From: CAZKAP01 sp964552195
GTDB taxonomy: Bacteria; Bacteroidota; Bacteroidia; Flavobacteriales; Flavobacteriaceae
NCBI GenBank assembly: GCA_964552195.1
Contig: CAZKFM010000001.1
Coordinates: forward strand, 310,001 to 374,000
Reading direction: 5' to 3'
Length of the DNA: 64,000 nucleotides
The notes below the pieces were generated by a model. That model was given only the letters and a program-made list of their open reading frames with translations, ran no database searches and was not told the DNA's origin. A program made the position numbers and the translations under genes. Below, piece by piece: positions 1-8,372 of this stretch. Every line of letters begins with the position of its first letter. Position 1 is the stretch's first letter.

Positions 1-1138
1 TCCAGAGCTCGATCTGAGCCAGGGTCTGATTGGTGAAGGAGTTGCTCATCACGAAGCTAGGGTGGCCTGTGGCACAGCCCAGATTCACCAGGCGGCCTTC
101 GGCCAGCACGATGATATCCTTGCCGTCTATGGTAAACTTGTCCACCTGGGGCTTGATCTCATCCCGGGTATCTCCGTAATTTGCCTTAAGCCAGGCCATG
201 TCGATCTCATTGTCGAAGTGGCCGATATTACAGAGTATGGCCTTGTCCTTCATGGCTCGGAAGTGGCGCTCCTGTATGATGTCCTTGTTACCGGTAGCGG
301 TGATCACGATGTCGGCATCCGAAATTACCGTTTCCATACGCTTGACTTCGTACCCATCCATGGCAGCCTGCAGGGCGCAGATGGGGTCGATTTCGGTTAC
401 GGTGACGATGGCGCCTGCCCCGCGAAAGGAGGCTGCGGTGCCTTTACCGACATCCCCGTAACCCGCAACGACTACGCGCTTACCAGCCAGCATGGTGTCC
501 GTGGCACGGCGTACAGCGTCCACCGCACTTTCCTTGCAACCGTACTTATTGTCGAATTTGGACTTGGTAACGGAATCGTTGACGTTTATGGCTGGGATAG
601 GCAGGGTGCCGTTCTTCATGCGCTCGTAGAGGCGGTGAACCCCGGTAGTAGTCTCCTCGGACAGCCCTCGTATACCTGCGGCCAGTTCGGGGAAACGGTC
701 GAAAACCATATTGGTTAGGTCGCCCCCGTCGTCCAGGATCATGTTCAGGGGCTGCCGATCTTCCCCGAAAAACAGGGTCTGCTCGATGCACCAGTCGAAT
801 TCCTCTTCCGTCATGCCCTTCCAGGCGTAGACGGGTATGCCTCGGGCGGCTATGGCCGCCGCGGCATGGTCCTGAGTGCTAAAGATGTTACAGGAACTCC
901 AGGTGACATCTGCGCCCAACTCAACCAGGGTTTCGATCAGTACGGCGGTCTGTATGGTCATGTGGAGGCAACCCGCTATACGCGCACCTGCCAGGGGCTT
1001 CTCGCTACCGTATTCCTCTCGGAGCGCCATCAGCCCGGGCATTTCGGCCTCGGCCAGTTCGATTTCCTTCCGGCCCCAGTCGGCGAGTTGGAGGTCTTTT
1101 ACTTTAAAGGGTACATAAGGTACAGTGGTGTTGCTCAT
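1..1138 (-). CDS. ahcY: S-adenosylhomocysteinase (3' end outside window)
   Basis: Cytosolic NAD-dependent enzyme that splits S-adenosylhomocysteine into adenosine and homocysteine, removing the inhibitory product of methyl transfer. The first 379 residues are present, beginning MSNTTVPYVPFKVKDL; the family is about 430-440 residues, so the C-terminus lies left of base 1. The NAD-binding Rossmann motif GYGDVGKGTAASFRGAG is intact, followed by the family-typical stretch TEIDPICALQAAMDGYEV, and the substrate-domain segment HMTIQTAVLIETL is present. The ATG at 1138 is preceded by a TAnnTTTG element at 1209-1216. It is divergent from the phosphopantetheinyl transferase gene. Assignment is firm. 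Confidence 0.97.
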   Translation of the reverse strand, partial: MSNTTVPYVPFKVKDLQLADWGRKEIELAEAEMPGLMALREEYGSEKPLAGARIAGCLHMTIQTAVLIETLVELGADVTWSSCNIFSTQDHAAAAIAARGIPVYAWKGMTEEEFDWCIEQTLFFGEDRQPLNMILDDGGDLTNMVFDRFPELAAGIRGLSEETTTGVHRLYERMKNGTLPIPAINVNDSVTKSKFDNKYGCKESAVDAVRRATDTMLAGKRVVVAGYGDVGKGTAASFRGAGAIVTVTEIDPICALQAAMDGYEVKRMETVISDADIVITATGNKDIIQERHFRAMKDKAILCNIGHFDNEIDMAWLKANYGDTRDEIKPQVDKFTIDGKDIIVLAEGRLVNLGCATGHPSFVMSNSFTNQTLAQIELW

Positions 1139-1208
1139 TGACTTTTTATTCTTTGTAGCTTCGCAATTACTTTGAACTCCAGACCTTAGTGGGTCGTTTG
1201 AGTTCCGG

Positions 1209-1216
1209 CAAAATTA
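1209..1216 (-). promoter_or_regulatory. Bacteroidota -7 element of ahcY
   Basis: On the minus strand this reads TAATTTTG, a perfect match to the Bacteroidota sigma-A -7 consensus TAnnTTTG. It implies transcription start near 1202 and a leader of about 64 bases before the ahcY ATG. No -33 TTG is found at the usual spacing. Confidence 0.5.
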
Positions 1217-1237
1217 CAAATTCCATAAGGTTAGCCC

Positions 1238-1894
1238 GTGCCGGTATACAAAGATTTAACCATAGACGATCACAGTCGAGTCCTGATATGGAGGGTGGAG
1301 GAGAGCGAGGAGGAGCTGATCCGAAACATGCACTTCTGCCAGCATAGCCTGGAACGCCTAAAGGGAATGAAGTCGGGTGTTCACCGCAGGGCGTTTGCCA
1401 GCATCCGTTATCTGTTCAGAGAATTGGGATACGACGACAACGACGTCGTTTACAACGGGTATGGCAAACCGCAACCCAGGGATGGGTCGTATATTTCGAT
1501 CACCCATTCCGGCATGTATACGGGCCTGATACATTCCACTGTCCGGCCGGTGGGTATAGACATCGAGCTCAAAAGAGACAAAATCTTACGGATCGCCAAT
1601 AAATTCACCCGCTTCCATCACGGCATGGTCCCCGGCGGAGATGCTGAGGATTTCGAGCAAAGGCAAGTCCGGACGCTCACTGCCATCTGGGCAGTCAAGG
1701 AGTCCATATATAAGTTGTATGGAAAAAAGGGACTGAGCTTCCTGGACCATATTACAGCGGAAGAGGTGGTATTTGAGAATGGAATGGCCCGGGCGTCGGT
1801 GAATTTTGGTAATCGGAGAAGGGAGTTTGGCGCACGGGTGCTGGAGTTCGACGGTTATACCTGCGTCTGGGTGCTGGAGCCTGAAAAAGAATAG
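1238..1894 (+). CDS. 4'-phosphopantetheinyl transferase superfamily protein
   Basis: Transfers 4'-phosphopantetheine from CoA to a serine of carrier proteins (fatty-acid ACP or other carrier domains). The 218-residue length fits Sfp/AcpT-like members. Both hallmark motifs are visible: GIDIE at residues 106-110 (Mg/CoA binding) and WAVKESIYK at 151-159, matching W-x-x-K-E-x-x-x-K. The start is GTG at 1238; no in-frame ATG gives a full N-terminus. It is divergent from ahcY and followed after 3 bases by the small thiamine-binding gene, so it may head that operon. The carrier-protein target is not evident. Confidence 0.9.
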   Translation: MPVYKDLTIDDHSRVLIWRVEESEEELIRNMHFCQHSLERLKGMKSGVHRRAFASIRYLFRELGYDDNDVVYNGYGKPQPRDGSYISITHSGMYTGLIHSTVRPVGIDIELKRDKILRIANKFTRFHHGMVPGGDAEDFEQRQVRTLTAIWAVKESIYKLYGKKGLSFLDHITAEEVVFENGMARASVNFGNRRREFGARVLEFDGYTCVWVLEPEKE

Positions 1895-1897
1895 ACT

Positions 1898-2158
1898 ATG
1901 GAAGTATCGGTAGAGATTTCGCTATATCCCCTTAAGGAGGACTATGAGCCCCCTATTCAGGACTTTATCAAAGCCCTGCGGGAGTCGGGTCTGCGAATGA
2001 TGGAGACCCCTCTCAGCACGCAGGTGTTCGGTCCTTATGATGAGGTGATGCGGGTGGTTACGCGGGAGATGCGGGAGACTCTAGGCCATCTGCCGGATGG
2101 AGTATTTCAGCTTAAAGTGGTGAGCGGTAACCGATCGGACTATGAGCCCGATTTTTGA
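1898..2158 (+). CDS. Thiamine-binding (YkoF/MTH1187-type, DUF77) protein
   Basis: Small cytosolic alpha/beta protein of 86 residues of the DUF77/thiamine-binding family, which binds thiamine or its hydroxymethylpyrimidine moiety as an oligomer. The sequence begins VEISLYPLKEDYEPPI and contains LSTQVFGPYDEV, both typical of the family. The stop overlaps the start of the PnuC-type permease by 17 bases, indicating translational coupling. The nearby TPP riboswitch supports a role in thiamine handling. No catalytic residues are expected; the protein may be a chaperone or sensor for the imported vitamin. Confidence 0.8.
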   Translation: MEVSVEISLYPLKEDYEPPIQDFIKALRESGLRMMETPLSTQVFGPYDEVMRVVTREMRETLGHLPDGVFQLKVVSGNRSDYEPDF

Positions 2159-2774
2159 TTTCTTCCTGGATGCCTATGAAGGCCGCTCCGCCGACCTGGT
2201 TGTCCTGGAAGCCCTGGCCTTCGTATTCGGTATCTGGAGCGTCTGGCTGGCGCGGTCGGAACACATCTGGGTGTATCCGACGGGTCTGATTTCCACGGTG
2301 ATCGTCACCTACCTTTTCTGGGTCGACCGGTTTATCGGCGATATGATGATCAATGCCTACTACAGCATCATGAGCATCTACGGCTGGTGGAACTGGCTTC
2401 GCGCCCGGGACGGGGTCCGGGTCTCCACCATCGGCATCAGCAGCAACAAGGAGCGATTTTGGGGAACCGGCCTTTTTGTACTGACCATGGTATTTACCTA
2501 TATGGTGTACCAGGGATTCGGCGTGCAACTCGACTGGACCAATTACGTGGATATCTTTACCTCGGGTATCTTTTTCACGGCCATGTGGTTCATGGCGCGC
2601 AAGCGGATCGCGAACTGGACCCTGTGGATAGTAGGTGACCTAATTACCGTACCTTTATACGCCTACCGCGGCTTTGGGATGCTTTCCCTGCAGTACGCCA
2701 TCTTTACCGTACTGGCCATATACGGTTTAATGGAATGGAGAAAACGCTACTACAGCAACCTTCAGACATCGTAA
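2142..2774 (+). CDS. PnuC-family vitamin permease (thiamine PnuT or nicotinamide riboside PnuC)
   Basis: Inner-membrane facilitator of the PnuC family, 210 residues with about seven hydrophobic segments. The C-terminal signature NWTLWIVGDLITVPLYAYRG is typical of the family. PnuC members carry nicotinamide riboside, while PnuT members carry thiamine and are often TPP-riboswitch controlled in Bacteroidota. Here a thiamine-binding protein precedes it (17-base overlap), pointing to thiamine, whereas the following NadR-like kinase (40-base overlap) would fit nicotinamide riboside. The substrate is therefore unresolved from sequence; I lean to thiamine. Confidence 0.87.
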   Translation: MSPIFDFFLDAYEGRSADLVVLEALAFVFGIWSVWLARSEHIWVYPTGLISTVIVTYLFWVDRFIGDMMINAYYSIMSIYGWWNWLRARDGVRVSTIGISSNKERFWGTGLFVLTMVFTYMVYQGFGVQLDWTNYVDIFTSGIFFTAMWFMARKRIANWTLWIVGDLITVPLYAYRGFGMLSLQYAIFTVLAIYGLMEWRKRYYSNLQTS

Positions 2775-3316
2775 AAGTGGTCCTATTCGGACCGGAATCC
2801 ACGGGCAAGACCACGCTGGCCCGAGAGCTCAGCGAACACTACGACGAACCCTGGGTGCCGGAATACGCCCGGGATTTCCTACAGCGAAAATGGGATGCCG
2901 AAAAGGAAATCTGCAGCAAGGAGGATCTCATGGATATCGCACAGGGACAGATCCGGCACGAGAATGAACTCGCCGCGCGAAGCCGGCGACTGCTGGTATG
3001 CGATACCGATCTGTTGGAGACCCTGGTGTATTCCGAACTCTACTTCGATGGATACGCCCATCCGGTCTTGCGGGAAGCGGCCCTTAGCAACACCTACGAC
3101 CTCTATTTCCTTACCGATATAGACGTGCCCTGGGAGGAGGACGACCTCCGCGACCGGCCGGATGATAGGGAGGAATTCTTCCTGGCTTTCCGGGGGGCAT
3201 TGGAGCAAAGCGGTAGGAAATTTGTTACTTTGAGCGGGGGACGCGAACAGCGCCTTCAAACTGCCATTTCAACAATTGATCATCTACTCAATACGACCTA
3301 TGGAACTCACGGATAA
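2735..3316 (+). CDS. NadR-like P-loop kinase
   Basis: Cytosolic AAA-type nucleoside kinase of 193 residues, similar to the ribosylnicotinamide kinase domain of NadR. The Walker A motif GPESTGKTT is at residues 19-27 and is followed by VPEYARDFLQRKW, typical of NadR kinase domains; a LVCDTDLLET Walker-B-like strand and an RPDDREEF lid follow. The adenylyltransferase domain of full NadR is absent. Such kinases trap the imported nucleoside by phosphorylation. In this operon the substrate could be nicotinamide riboside or, given the thiamine genes around it, thiamine. It overlaps the permease by 40 bases and the DUF4301 gene by 17. Confidence 0.8.
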   Translation: MEKTLLQQPSDIVKVVLFGPESTGKTTLARELSEHYDEPWVPEYARDFLQRKWDAEKEICSKEDLMDIAQGQIRHENELAARSRRLLVCDTDLLETLVYSELYFDGYAHPVLREAALSNTYDLYFLTDIDVPWEEDDLRDRPDDREEFFLAFRGALEQSGRKFVTLSGGREQRLQTAISTIDHLLNTTYGTHG

Positions 3317-4835
3317 CGACAAGAAACTCCTCAGTGAAAAGGGCATAACCGAACAGCAACTGGCCCGGCAGGTGGAAATGTTTGAAAAAGGGGTGCCCTT
3401 TGTAAACCTGGCCGAAGCCGCGACAGTGGGCAACGGCATTTTCCAATTCGATGAGCAGCAACAATCTGCTTTAAGGGAGCAATTCGACAAACTCAGGGAG
3501 GGCAAGTCCCTGCTTAAGTTTGTTCCCGCTTCCGGGGCCGCTTCACGTATGTTCAAGGCGCTGTTCTCCTTTCTCGATGCCTATGAGCCCGAAGAAGAGG
3601 AGCTGGATGCCTATTTCGAAAGAACCGGAGATAAGGCGCTGAAGCAGTTTAAGGAGGGCTTGGAGAAGTTTGCGTTTTACAGCGATGTACAGGAGCGTAT
3701 CGCAGGCAGCTACCAGACGGAAGGGGAACACCTGCATCGATTCGTAGCCGAAATCCTCGGGGAGACGGGCCTGAATTACGGTTTCTATCCCAAGGGGATG
3801 CTGGCCTTTCACCGATACGGAGACCGCAATGTGACCCCCTTCGAAGAACACCTCAAGGAGGCTGCCCGCTATGCTGAGGCCAATGGTACGGCCCGGGTAC
3901 ATTTCACCATTTCGCCCCAGCACCAGGAGCTCTTCACGGCCGAGCAGGAACGCATACAAGATCGCCTGAGCGAGGAAACCGGCAAGACCTTCGAGATTTC
4001 CTTTTCGTATCAGAAGCCCTCTACGGATACGGTAGCGGTGAACATGGACAACACCTTCTTCCGGCAGGAGGACGGCAGCCTGCTCTTCCGGCCCGGTGGA
4101 CACGGCGCCCTGATCGAGAATCTGAACGAGGTCAATGCCGATATGGTTTTTATAAAGAATATCGACAATGTGGTTACGGAAAGGGACTTTCCCGACACGG
4201 TGGACAACAAGAAGATGTTAGGAGGACTGCTGCTCAGCATACAGGAGCGTGCCTTCGAACACGCCCGCTGGCTGGATGAGGGTTCCGGTGGAGAGGATCA
4301 CCTGGAGGAGTGCCGGTTGTTTATGGAAACGGAGCTTAATGTCCGCATACCCGGCGAATACAGCACTCTGGACGAGGCGGGCAAGCGAGGACTTCTGAAA
4401 ATCCTTATCGATCGCCCCATCCGGGTCTGTGGCATGGTAAGAAACGAGGGAGAACCCGGCGGGGGCCCCTTCTTTATTCACGGAACGGACGGCTCGGTTT
4501 CCCTGCAGATCATCGAATCTGCCCAGATCGATACCGACAATCCTGCCCAGAATCAGATCCTGCAGGGGGCTACCCATTTCAACCCGGTGGACCTGGTCTG
4601 CGGGATGAAGAATTACAAGGGTGAGCCCTACCACCTGATGGATTATGTGGATATGGGCCAGGCCTTTATCGCCTACAAGACCAAGGACGGCAAGGATCTC
4701 AAGGCACTGGAACTCCCCGGCCTATGGAACGGGGCCATGGCGAAGTGGAACACCATCTTCGTTGAGGTTCCCCTGAGCACCTTTAACCCCGTTAAGACCG
4801 TCAACGATTTATTGAAGCCGGCGCATCAGGCGTAG
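3300..4835 (+). CDS. DUF4301 family protein
   Basis: Protein of 511 residues matching the Bacteroidota family DUF4301, of unknown function. The start is the ATG at 3300 (MELTDNDKKLLSEKGI), 17 bases inside the preceding kinase gene; an upstream TTG in frame is less likely. Family-typical segments are FVPASGAASRMFKALFSF near residue 78 and the C-terminal half rich in CGMVRNEGEPGGGPFF and DLVCGMKNYKGEPY. There is no signal peptide, so it should be cytosolic. The glycine-rich, SGAASRMF-like early motif resembles nucleotidyltransferase loops, but I cannot show a fold. It ends the operon, followed by a terminator. Confidence 0.85.
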   Translation: MELTDNDKKLLSEKGITEQQLARQVEMFEKGVPFVNLAEAATVGNGIFQFDEQQQSALREQFDKLREGKSLLKFVPASGAASRMFKALFSFLDAYEPEEEELDAYFERTGDKALKQFKEGLEKFAFYSDVQERIAGSYQTEGEHLHRFVAEILGETGLNYGFYPKGMLAFHRYGDRNVTPFEEHLKEAARYAEANGTARVHFTISPQHQELFTAEQERIQDRLSEETGKTFEISFSYQKPSTDTVAVNMDNTFFRQEDGSLLFRPGGHGALIENLNEVNADMVFIKNIDNVVTERDFPDTVDNKKMLGGLLLSIQERAFEHARWLDEGSGGEDHLEECRLFMETELNVRIPGEYSTLDEAGKRGLLKILIDRPIRVCGMVRNEGEPGGGPFFIHGTDGSVSLQIIESAQIDTDNPAQNQILQGATHFNPVDLVCGMKNYKGEPYHLMDYVDMGQAFIAYKTKDGKDLKALELPGLWNGAMAKWNTIFVEVPLSTFNPVKTVNDLLKPAHQA

Positions 4836-4855
4836 GCGAAAAATCGTGATTTGAG

Positions 4856-4897
4856 CTCCCGGCGGGCCTAAGCAAGGGTTTTCCGGGAGGTTTTTTC
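4856..4897 (+). terminator. Intrinsic terminator after the DUF4301 gene
   Basis: CTCCCGG at 4856-4862 pairs with CCGGGAG at 4883-4889, followed by GTTTTTTC. The 7-bp GC-rich stem and U-tract form a classic intrinsic terminator that separates the upstream vitamin operon from the riboswitch-controlled receptor. Confidence 0.75.
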
Positions 4898-4925
4898 ATG
4901 GAGTGACGTTTGCCTTGCCGGGCCA

Positions 4926-4954
4926 TTTGAAGTCTTTTTAAGTGCGTATATTTG
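4926..4954 (+). promoter_or_regulatory. Promoter of the TPP riboswitch/receptor transcript
   Basis: TTTG at 4926-4929 and TATATTTG at 4947-4954 match the flavobacterial TTG-N17-TAnnTTTG arrangement. The predicted start near 4961 coincides with the first base of the riboswitch aptamer, so the aptamer is the 5' end of the mRNA. Confidence 0.7.
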
Positions 4955-4961
4955 CAGCTTG

Positions 4962-5040
4962 AACACAGGGGTGCTTGCTCACGGCAGGCTGAGATTATAC
5001 CCGAAGAACCTGGGCGGATAATGCCGCCAAGGGAGTTGTT
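4962..5040 (+). promoter_or_regulatory. TPP riboswitch (THI element)
   Basis: All conserved blocks of the thiamine pyrophosphate aptamer are present in order: CAGGGGTGC at about 4966-4974, GGCTGAGA, ACCC, GAACCTG, and GGATAATGCC followed by AAGGGA. The aptamer lies 65-144 bases before the receptor ATG. I see no terminator with a U-tract between aptamer and gene, so control at translation initiation or a non-canonical terminator is more likely than classical attenuation. Confidence 0.95.
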
Positions 5041-5105
5041 ACCGACGTCTTCTTCAGGTCAGGATTCCTTCCTTCCACGCTTATCGCCCCGCTAATCTTA
5101 GGAAA

Positions 5106-7292
5106 ATGAAGTATGCACTCGCTGCCGGCTTGCTGCTAGGTACCCTGGCATTTACTCTGGCTCAGGAGCAGAAAGTGACTAAAGACACCTTAGAGCCCTT
5201 ACGCGTAAACCTGAACGAAGTGATCCTGTTCGCGACCCGGGCCAGTCAGCGTACCCCGGTTACGTTTACCACCATACGGGCCAAAGAGATTCAGCCCCTC
5301 AATCTGGGCCAGGACCTTCCCCAGCTATTGAATTACTACCCATCCGTAGTAGCCACCAGTTTCGACGGTACCGGTGTGGGGTACACGGATATACGGGTAA
5401 GGGGATCGGATAATTCCCGCATCAATGTTACCATTAACGGCATTCCCTACAACGATGCGGACAGCCAGACGACCTTTTTTGTCAACCTGCAGGATTTTGC
5501 CTCTTCCATAGGCTCTATACAGTTGCAAAGGGGAGTGGGTACTTCGACCAATGGTGCGGGGGCCTTCGGAGCAAGCCTGAATATAGAAACCCAGCCGCTG
5601 TCCGTGGTGCCCTTCGCCGAACTGGCGACCAGTGCGGGCAGTTTCGGTACCCAGAAATACACCCTTCAGGCAGGAACCGGCGTACTAAACGATCACTGGA
5701 ATGTCAATGCCCGGCTTTCCCGTATTCGTTCCAACGGCTTTGTGGATCGCGCCTTCGCTGATCTTCGATCGTATTTCGTGCAGGGGACCTACCGGGATAA
5801 GAATACCCTGGTCAAGGGACTGGTATTCGGCGGATCGGAACGCACCGGCCTGTCGTTTATCGGCCAGGACCGGGCAGGGCTCGATCGGGACCGGCGGTTT
5901 AACCCCGACGGACTGTTCGTCAATGCCGACGGGGAGACCCGCTTCTATGAGGACCAGACCGACAACTACTGGCAGGACCATTATCAGCTGCATTTTACTC
6001 AGGGCTTCAATACGCGCTGGAACGCCACCCTTTCCCTGCATTACACCAACAGCCGCGGCTACTTCGAACAAATGAACGACGATGCCTCCCTGGACTTCTA
6101 CCGGCTGGGGACTGCCGACCTGCCCGGGCAGACTGCGGCTACCGCCGACCTTGCCAGCCGTCTTCATCTGAATTCGGAGTTCTACGGCTTGGTCCATCAG
6201 ATCAACTACCGGAGCGATGAGGTGACGGCCACATTCGGGGGGAGTTACCAGCGCTACGATGGGAATCAGTTCGGAGAGGTTATCTCCCTCGACCAGGGTA
6301 TTCTGCCTGAGCGACCCTTTACGTTTTACCGCAATACCAGCCGCAAGCGCGACTGGAATAATTTCCTGAAGGCCACCTGGGACAGGGACGACTGGTCCCT
6401 GTTCGGGGACTTGCAATTTCGCCGGATTACCTACCGGGCGGAAGGATCTCTCTTCGATCCGGCTTCCGTACTCGAGGTGGACGAGGTATATAATTTCTTC
6501 AATCCCAAGGCCGGGCTGAGCTATAATCCCGATCCGGACACCAGTTTTTATCTGTCCGTGGCCCGGGCTCAGCGGGAACCCGCCCGTGTGGACTTCGAAA
6601 ACGGAAATCCCGAGCCCGAAAAGCTCTGGGATTGGGAACTGGGGACCCGACTTCGCAGGGAAAAGATTCAGTTGCAGGCTAACCTGTTTTTCATGGACTA
6701 TTCCAATCAGCTGGTCCTTACCGGTGAGCGCGATCAGGGTGGGTTTCCTTTGCGCACCAACGTAGGAGAAAGCTACCGCTTTGGCCTGGAGGCCGACCTG
6801 ACCTGGAAGCCAACGCAGGATCTGGTCATTCAACCCAACCTCACCTGGAGCCGCAATCGCAACCGCGATTTCGTGGTCTCCCGAAACGGGGAGCTTGTCA
6901 ATCTCGGAAATACGGCCATTTCCTTTTCGCCCGAGTGGATAGCCGGAAATCGGATAACCTGGACCCCTTTTCGGTACTGGTCGTTTACCTTCCTGAGCAA
7001 ATTCGTCGGGGAGCAGTTCATGTCCAATACGGAAGAAGCCAACGCCCGCCTGGAAAGCTATTTCGTGAACGACCTTAACGTGCAATGGAGGGTGCCTCAG
7101 CGGATGTTTACCGCCCTGGAGATCACCCTGCAGCTAAACAATCTGTTCGACGTGCAATACGAGAACAACGGTTACTTCTTCACCTTTGATGTACCGAACG
7201 AAGGGGGCAATGGGGTCACCACACTGGATGGTAATGCCTTTTACCCACAGGCAGGAATAAATTTCCTGGCCGGACTGCGCATTCGGATGTAA
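5106..7292 (+). CDS. TonB-dependent outer-membrane receptor under TPP control (thiamine uptake)
   Basis: Outer-membrane gated channel of 728 residues. A signal peptide (MKYALAAGLLLGTLAFTLAQ) is followed by a plug domain from about residue 35 to 165 (QLLNYYPSVVATSFDGTGVG, RGVGTSTNGAGAFG) and a beta-barrel to the end. It lacks the N-terminal carboxypeptidase-like domain seen in many Bacteroidota receptors and has no SusD partner beside it. The upstream TPP riboswitch makes thiamine or a derivative the likely substrate, matching the Omr1-type receptors known in this phylum. An oxidoreductase gene begins 53 bases downstream and could be cotranscribed. Confidence 0.92.
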   Translation: MKYALAAGLLLGTLAFTLAQEQKVTKDTLEPLRVNLNEVILFATRASQRTPVTFTTIRAKEIQPLNLGQDLPQLLNYYPSVVATSFDGTGVGYTDIRVRGSDNSRINVTINGIPYNDADSQTTFFVNLQDFASSIGSIQLQRGVGTSTNGAGAFGASLNIETQPLSVVPFAELATSAGSFGTQKYTLQAGTGVLNDHWNVNARLSRIRSNGFVDRAFADLRSYFVQGTYRDKNTLVKGLVFGGSERTGLSFIGQDRAGLDRDRRFNPDGLFVNADGETRFYEDQTDNYWQDHYQLHFTQGFNTRWNATLSLHYTNSRGYFEQMNDDASLDFYRLGTADLPGQTAATADLASRLHLNSEFYGLVHQINYRSDEVTATFGGSYQRYDGNQFGEVISLDQGILPERPFTFYRNTSRKRDWNNFLKATWDRDDWSLFGDLQFRRITYRAEGSLFDPASVLEVDEVYNFFNPKAGLSYNPDPDTSFYLSVARAQREPARVDFENGNPEPEKLWDWELGTRLRREKIQLQANLFFMDYSNQLVLTGERDQGGFPLRTNVGESYRFGLEADLTWKPTQDLVIQPNLTWSRNRNRDFVVSRNGELVNLGNTAISFSPEWIAGNRITWTPFRYWSFTFLSKFVGEQFMSNTEEANARLESYFVNDLNVQWRVPQRMFTALEITLQLNNLFDVQYENNGYFFTFDVPNEGGNGVTTLDGNAFYPQAGINFLAGLRIRM

Positions 7293-7345
7293 GGTTGAGG
7301 TTTTACCGGGCTTCGTAATTTTAACCGGAACGCAAAGTCGAATTC

Positions 7346-8362
7346 ATGATGGAGATCTATCCGGCACTGAAGGCCGAAAAGCCCCTGTTTGACAAAACGC
7401 CCATTCGTTGGGGCATGATTGGTATAGGAGCGGTAACCGAACTCAAAAGCGCACCGGCCTATTATAAGAATCCGGGCTTCGAATTGGCCATGGTCATGGG
7501 AAGAGATGCCCGTAAGGCGGCAGACTACGCAGCCCGGCACGGTATCTCCCGTTGGACCACCGATGCTGCGGAATTGGTCAACGACCCTGAGATCGATGCC
7601 GTGTATATCGCTACCCCTCCGGATTCCCACCTGCATTACGCCCGTATGGTCGCCGAAGCCGGAAAGCCCTGCTGCGTCGAAAAACCCATGGCCCCCACCT
7701 ACCGGGAAAGCCAGGAAATGTATGGCCTGTTTAAAGAACGCAACCTCCCCCTTTTCGTCTCCTACTACCGACGCTCCCTGCCGCGCTTCAATAAAATAAG
7801 AGAAACTCTGGAATCGGGAGGCATAGGAACGCCGAGGCACATCCACTGGGTCAAGACCAAGCCTCCGAGCGAAGTGGATCTGAATCGCACATATACCTGG
7901 AGGACCGATCCCGAGATAGCGCCGGGGGGTTACTTCGACGACCTGGCCTGCCACGGTCTGGACTTGTTTGCTTACCTGCTGGGGAATTTTGTCCAGGTAA
8001 GCGGACAGGTATGCAACCAACAGGGCTATTATCAGGCCCCCGATGCCATAACCGCCAGTTGGGTGCACCAGGGGGGAGCTACGGGCAGCGGGTTCTGGAA
8101 TTTCGCTTCCGACGATTACCGTGATGAAGTAAAGATCTACGGTGAGCGGGGCACCCTGTCATTTTCGGTTCTCTATGAGGCCGCCGTCTGTCTGGAGTCC
8201 GGAGGAAAAACAGAAGAGTGGGAAATCGAAAACCCACATCACATACAGATGCCCCATGCCGAGAACCTGAGACGTCACCTCATGGGGGAAGCTGCACACC
8301 CCTCGACCGCATACAGTGCGCTGCACTGCGGCTGGGTCATGGAAGAGATACTTCAGGACTGA
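7346..8362 (+). CDS. Gfo/Idh/MocA-family oxidoreductase
   Basis: NAD(P)-dependent oxidoreductase of 338 residues. The N-terminal Rossmann motif is GMIGIGAVTE, and the family signature EKPMAPTYRES near residue 110 contains the conserved Glu-Lys-Pro. The C-terminal alpha/beta domain includes the usual GGYFDDLACHGLDLF histidine region. These enzymes oxidise sugars, inositols or related compounds; the substrate cannot be inferred here. ATG codons at 7346 and 7349 are both usable. The gene lies 53 bases after the thiamine receptor and converges on the lipoprotein gene with a 10-base gap. Confidence 0.88.
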   Translation: MMEIYPALKAEKPLFDKTPIRWGMIGIGAVTELKSAPAYYKNPGFELAMVMGRDARKAADYAARHGISRWTTDAAELVNDPEIDAVYIATPPDSHLHYARMVAEAGKPCCVEKPMAPTYRESQEMYGLFKERNLPLFVSYYRRSLPRFNKIRETLESGGIGTPRHIHWVKTKPPSEVDLNRTYTWRTDPEIAPGGYFDDLACHGLDLFAYLLGNFVQVSGQVCNQQGYYQAPDAITASWVHQGGATGSGFWNFASDDYRDEVKIYGERGTLSFSVLYEAAVCLESGGKTEEWEIENPHHIQMPHAENLRRHLMGEAAHPSTAYSALHCGWVMEEILQD

Positions 8363-8372
8363 GAAAGCGTAT

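Noticed and set aside
62..718. 218-residue plus-strand open frame
   Set aside because: It lies antisense to the clearly conserved ahcY reading frame and has no recognisable domain.
1139..1237. Possible SAM/SAH riboswitch in the ahcY leader
   Set aside because: The leader is short and I could not find the conserved blocks of any SAM or SAH aptamer.
5685..7085. 466-residue minus-strand open frame
   Set aside because: Antisense shadow of the thiamine TonB receptor; GC-rich codon bias opens the opposite frame. No family features.
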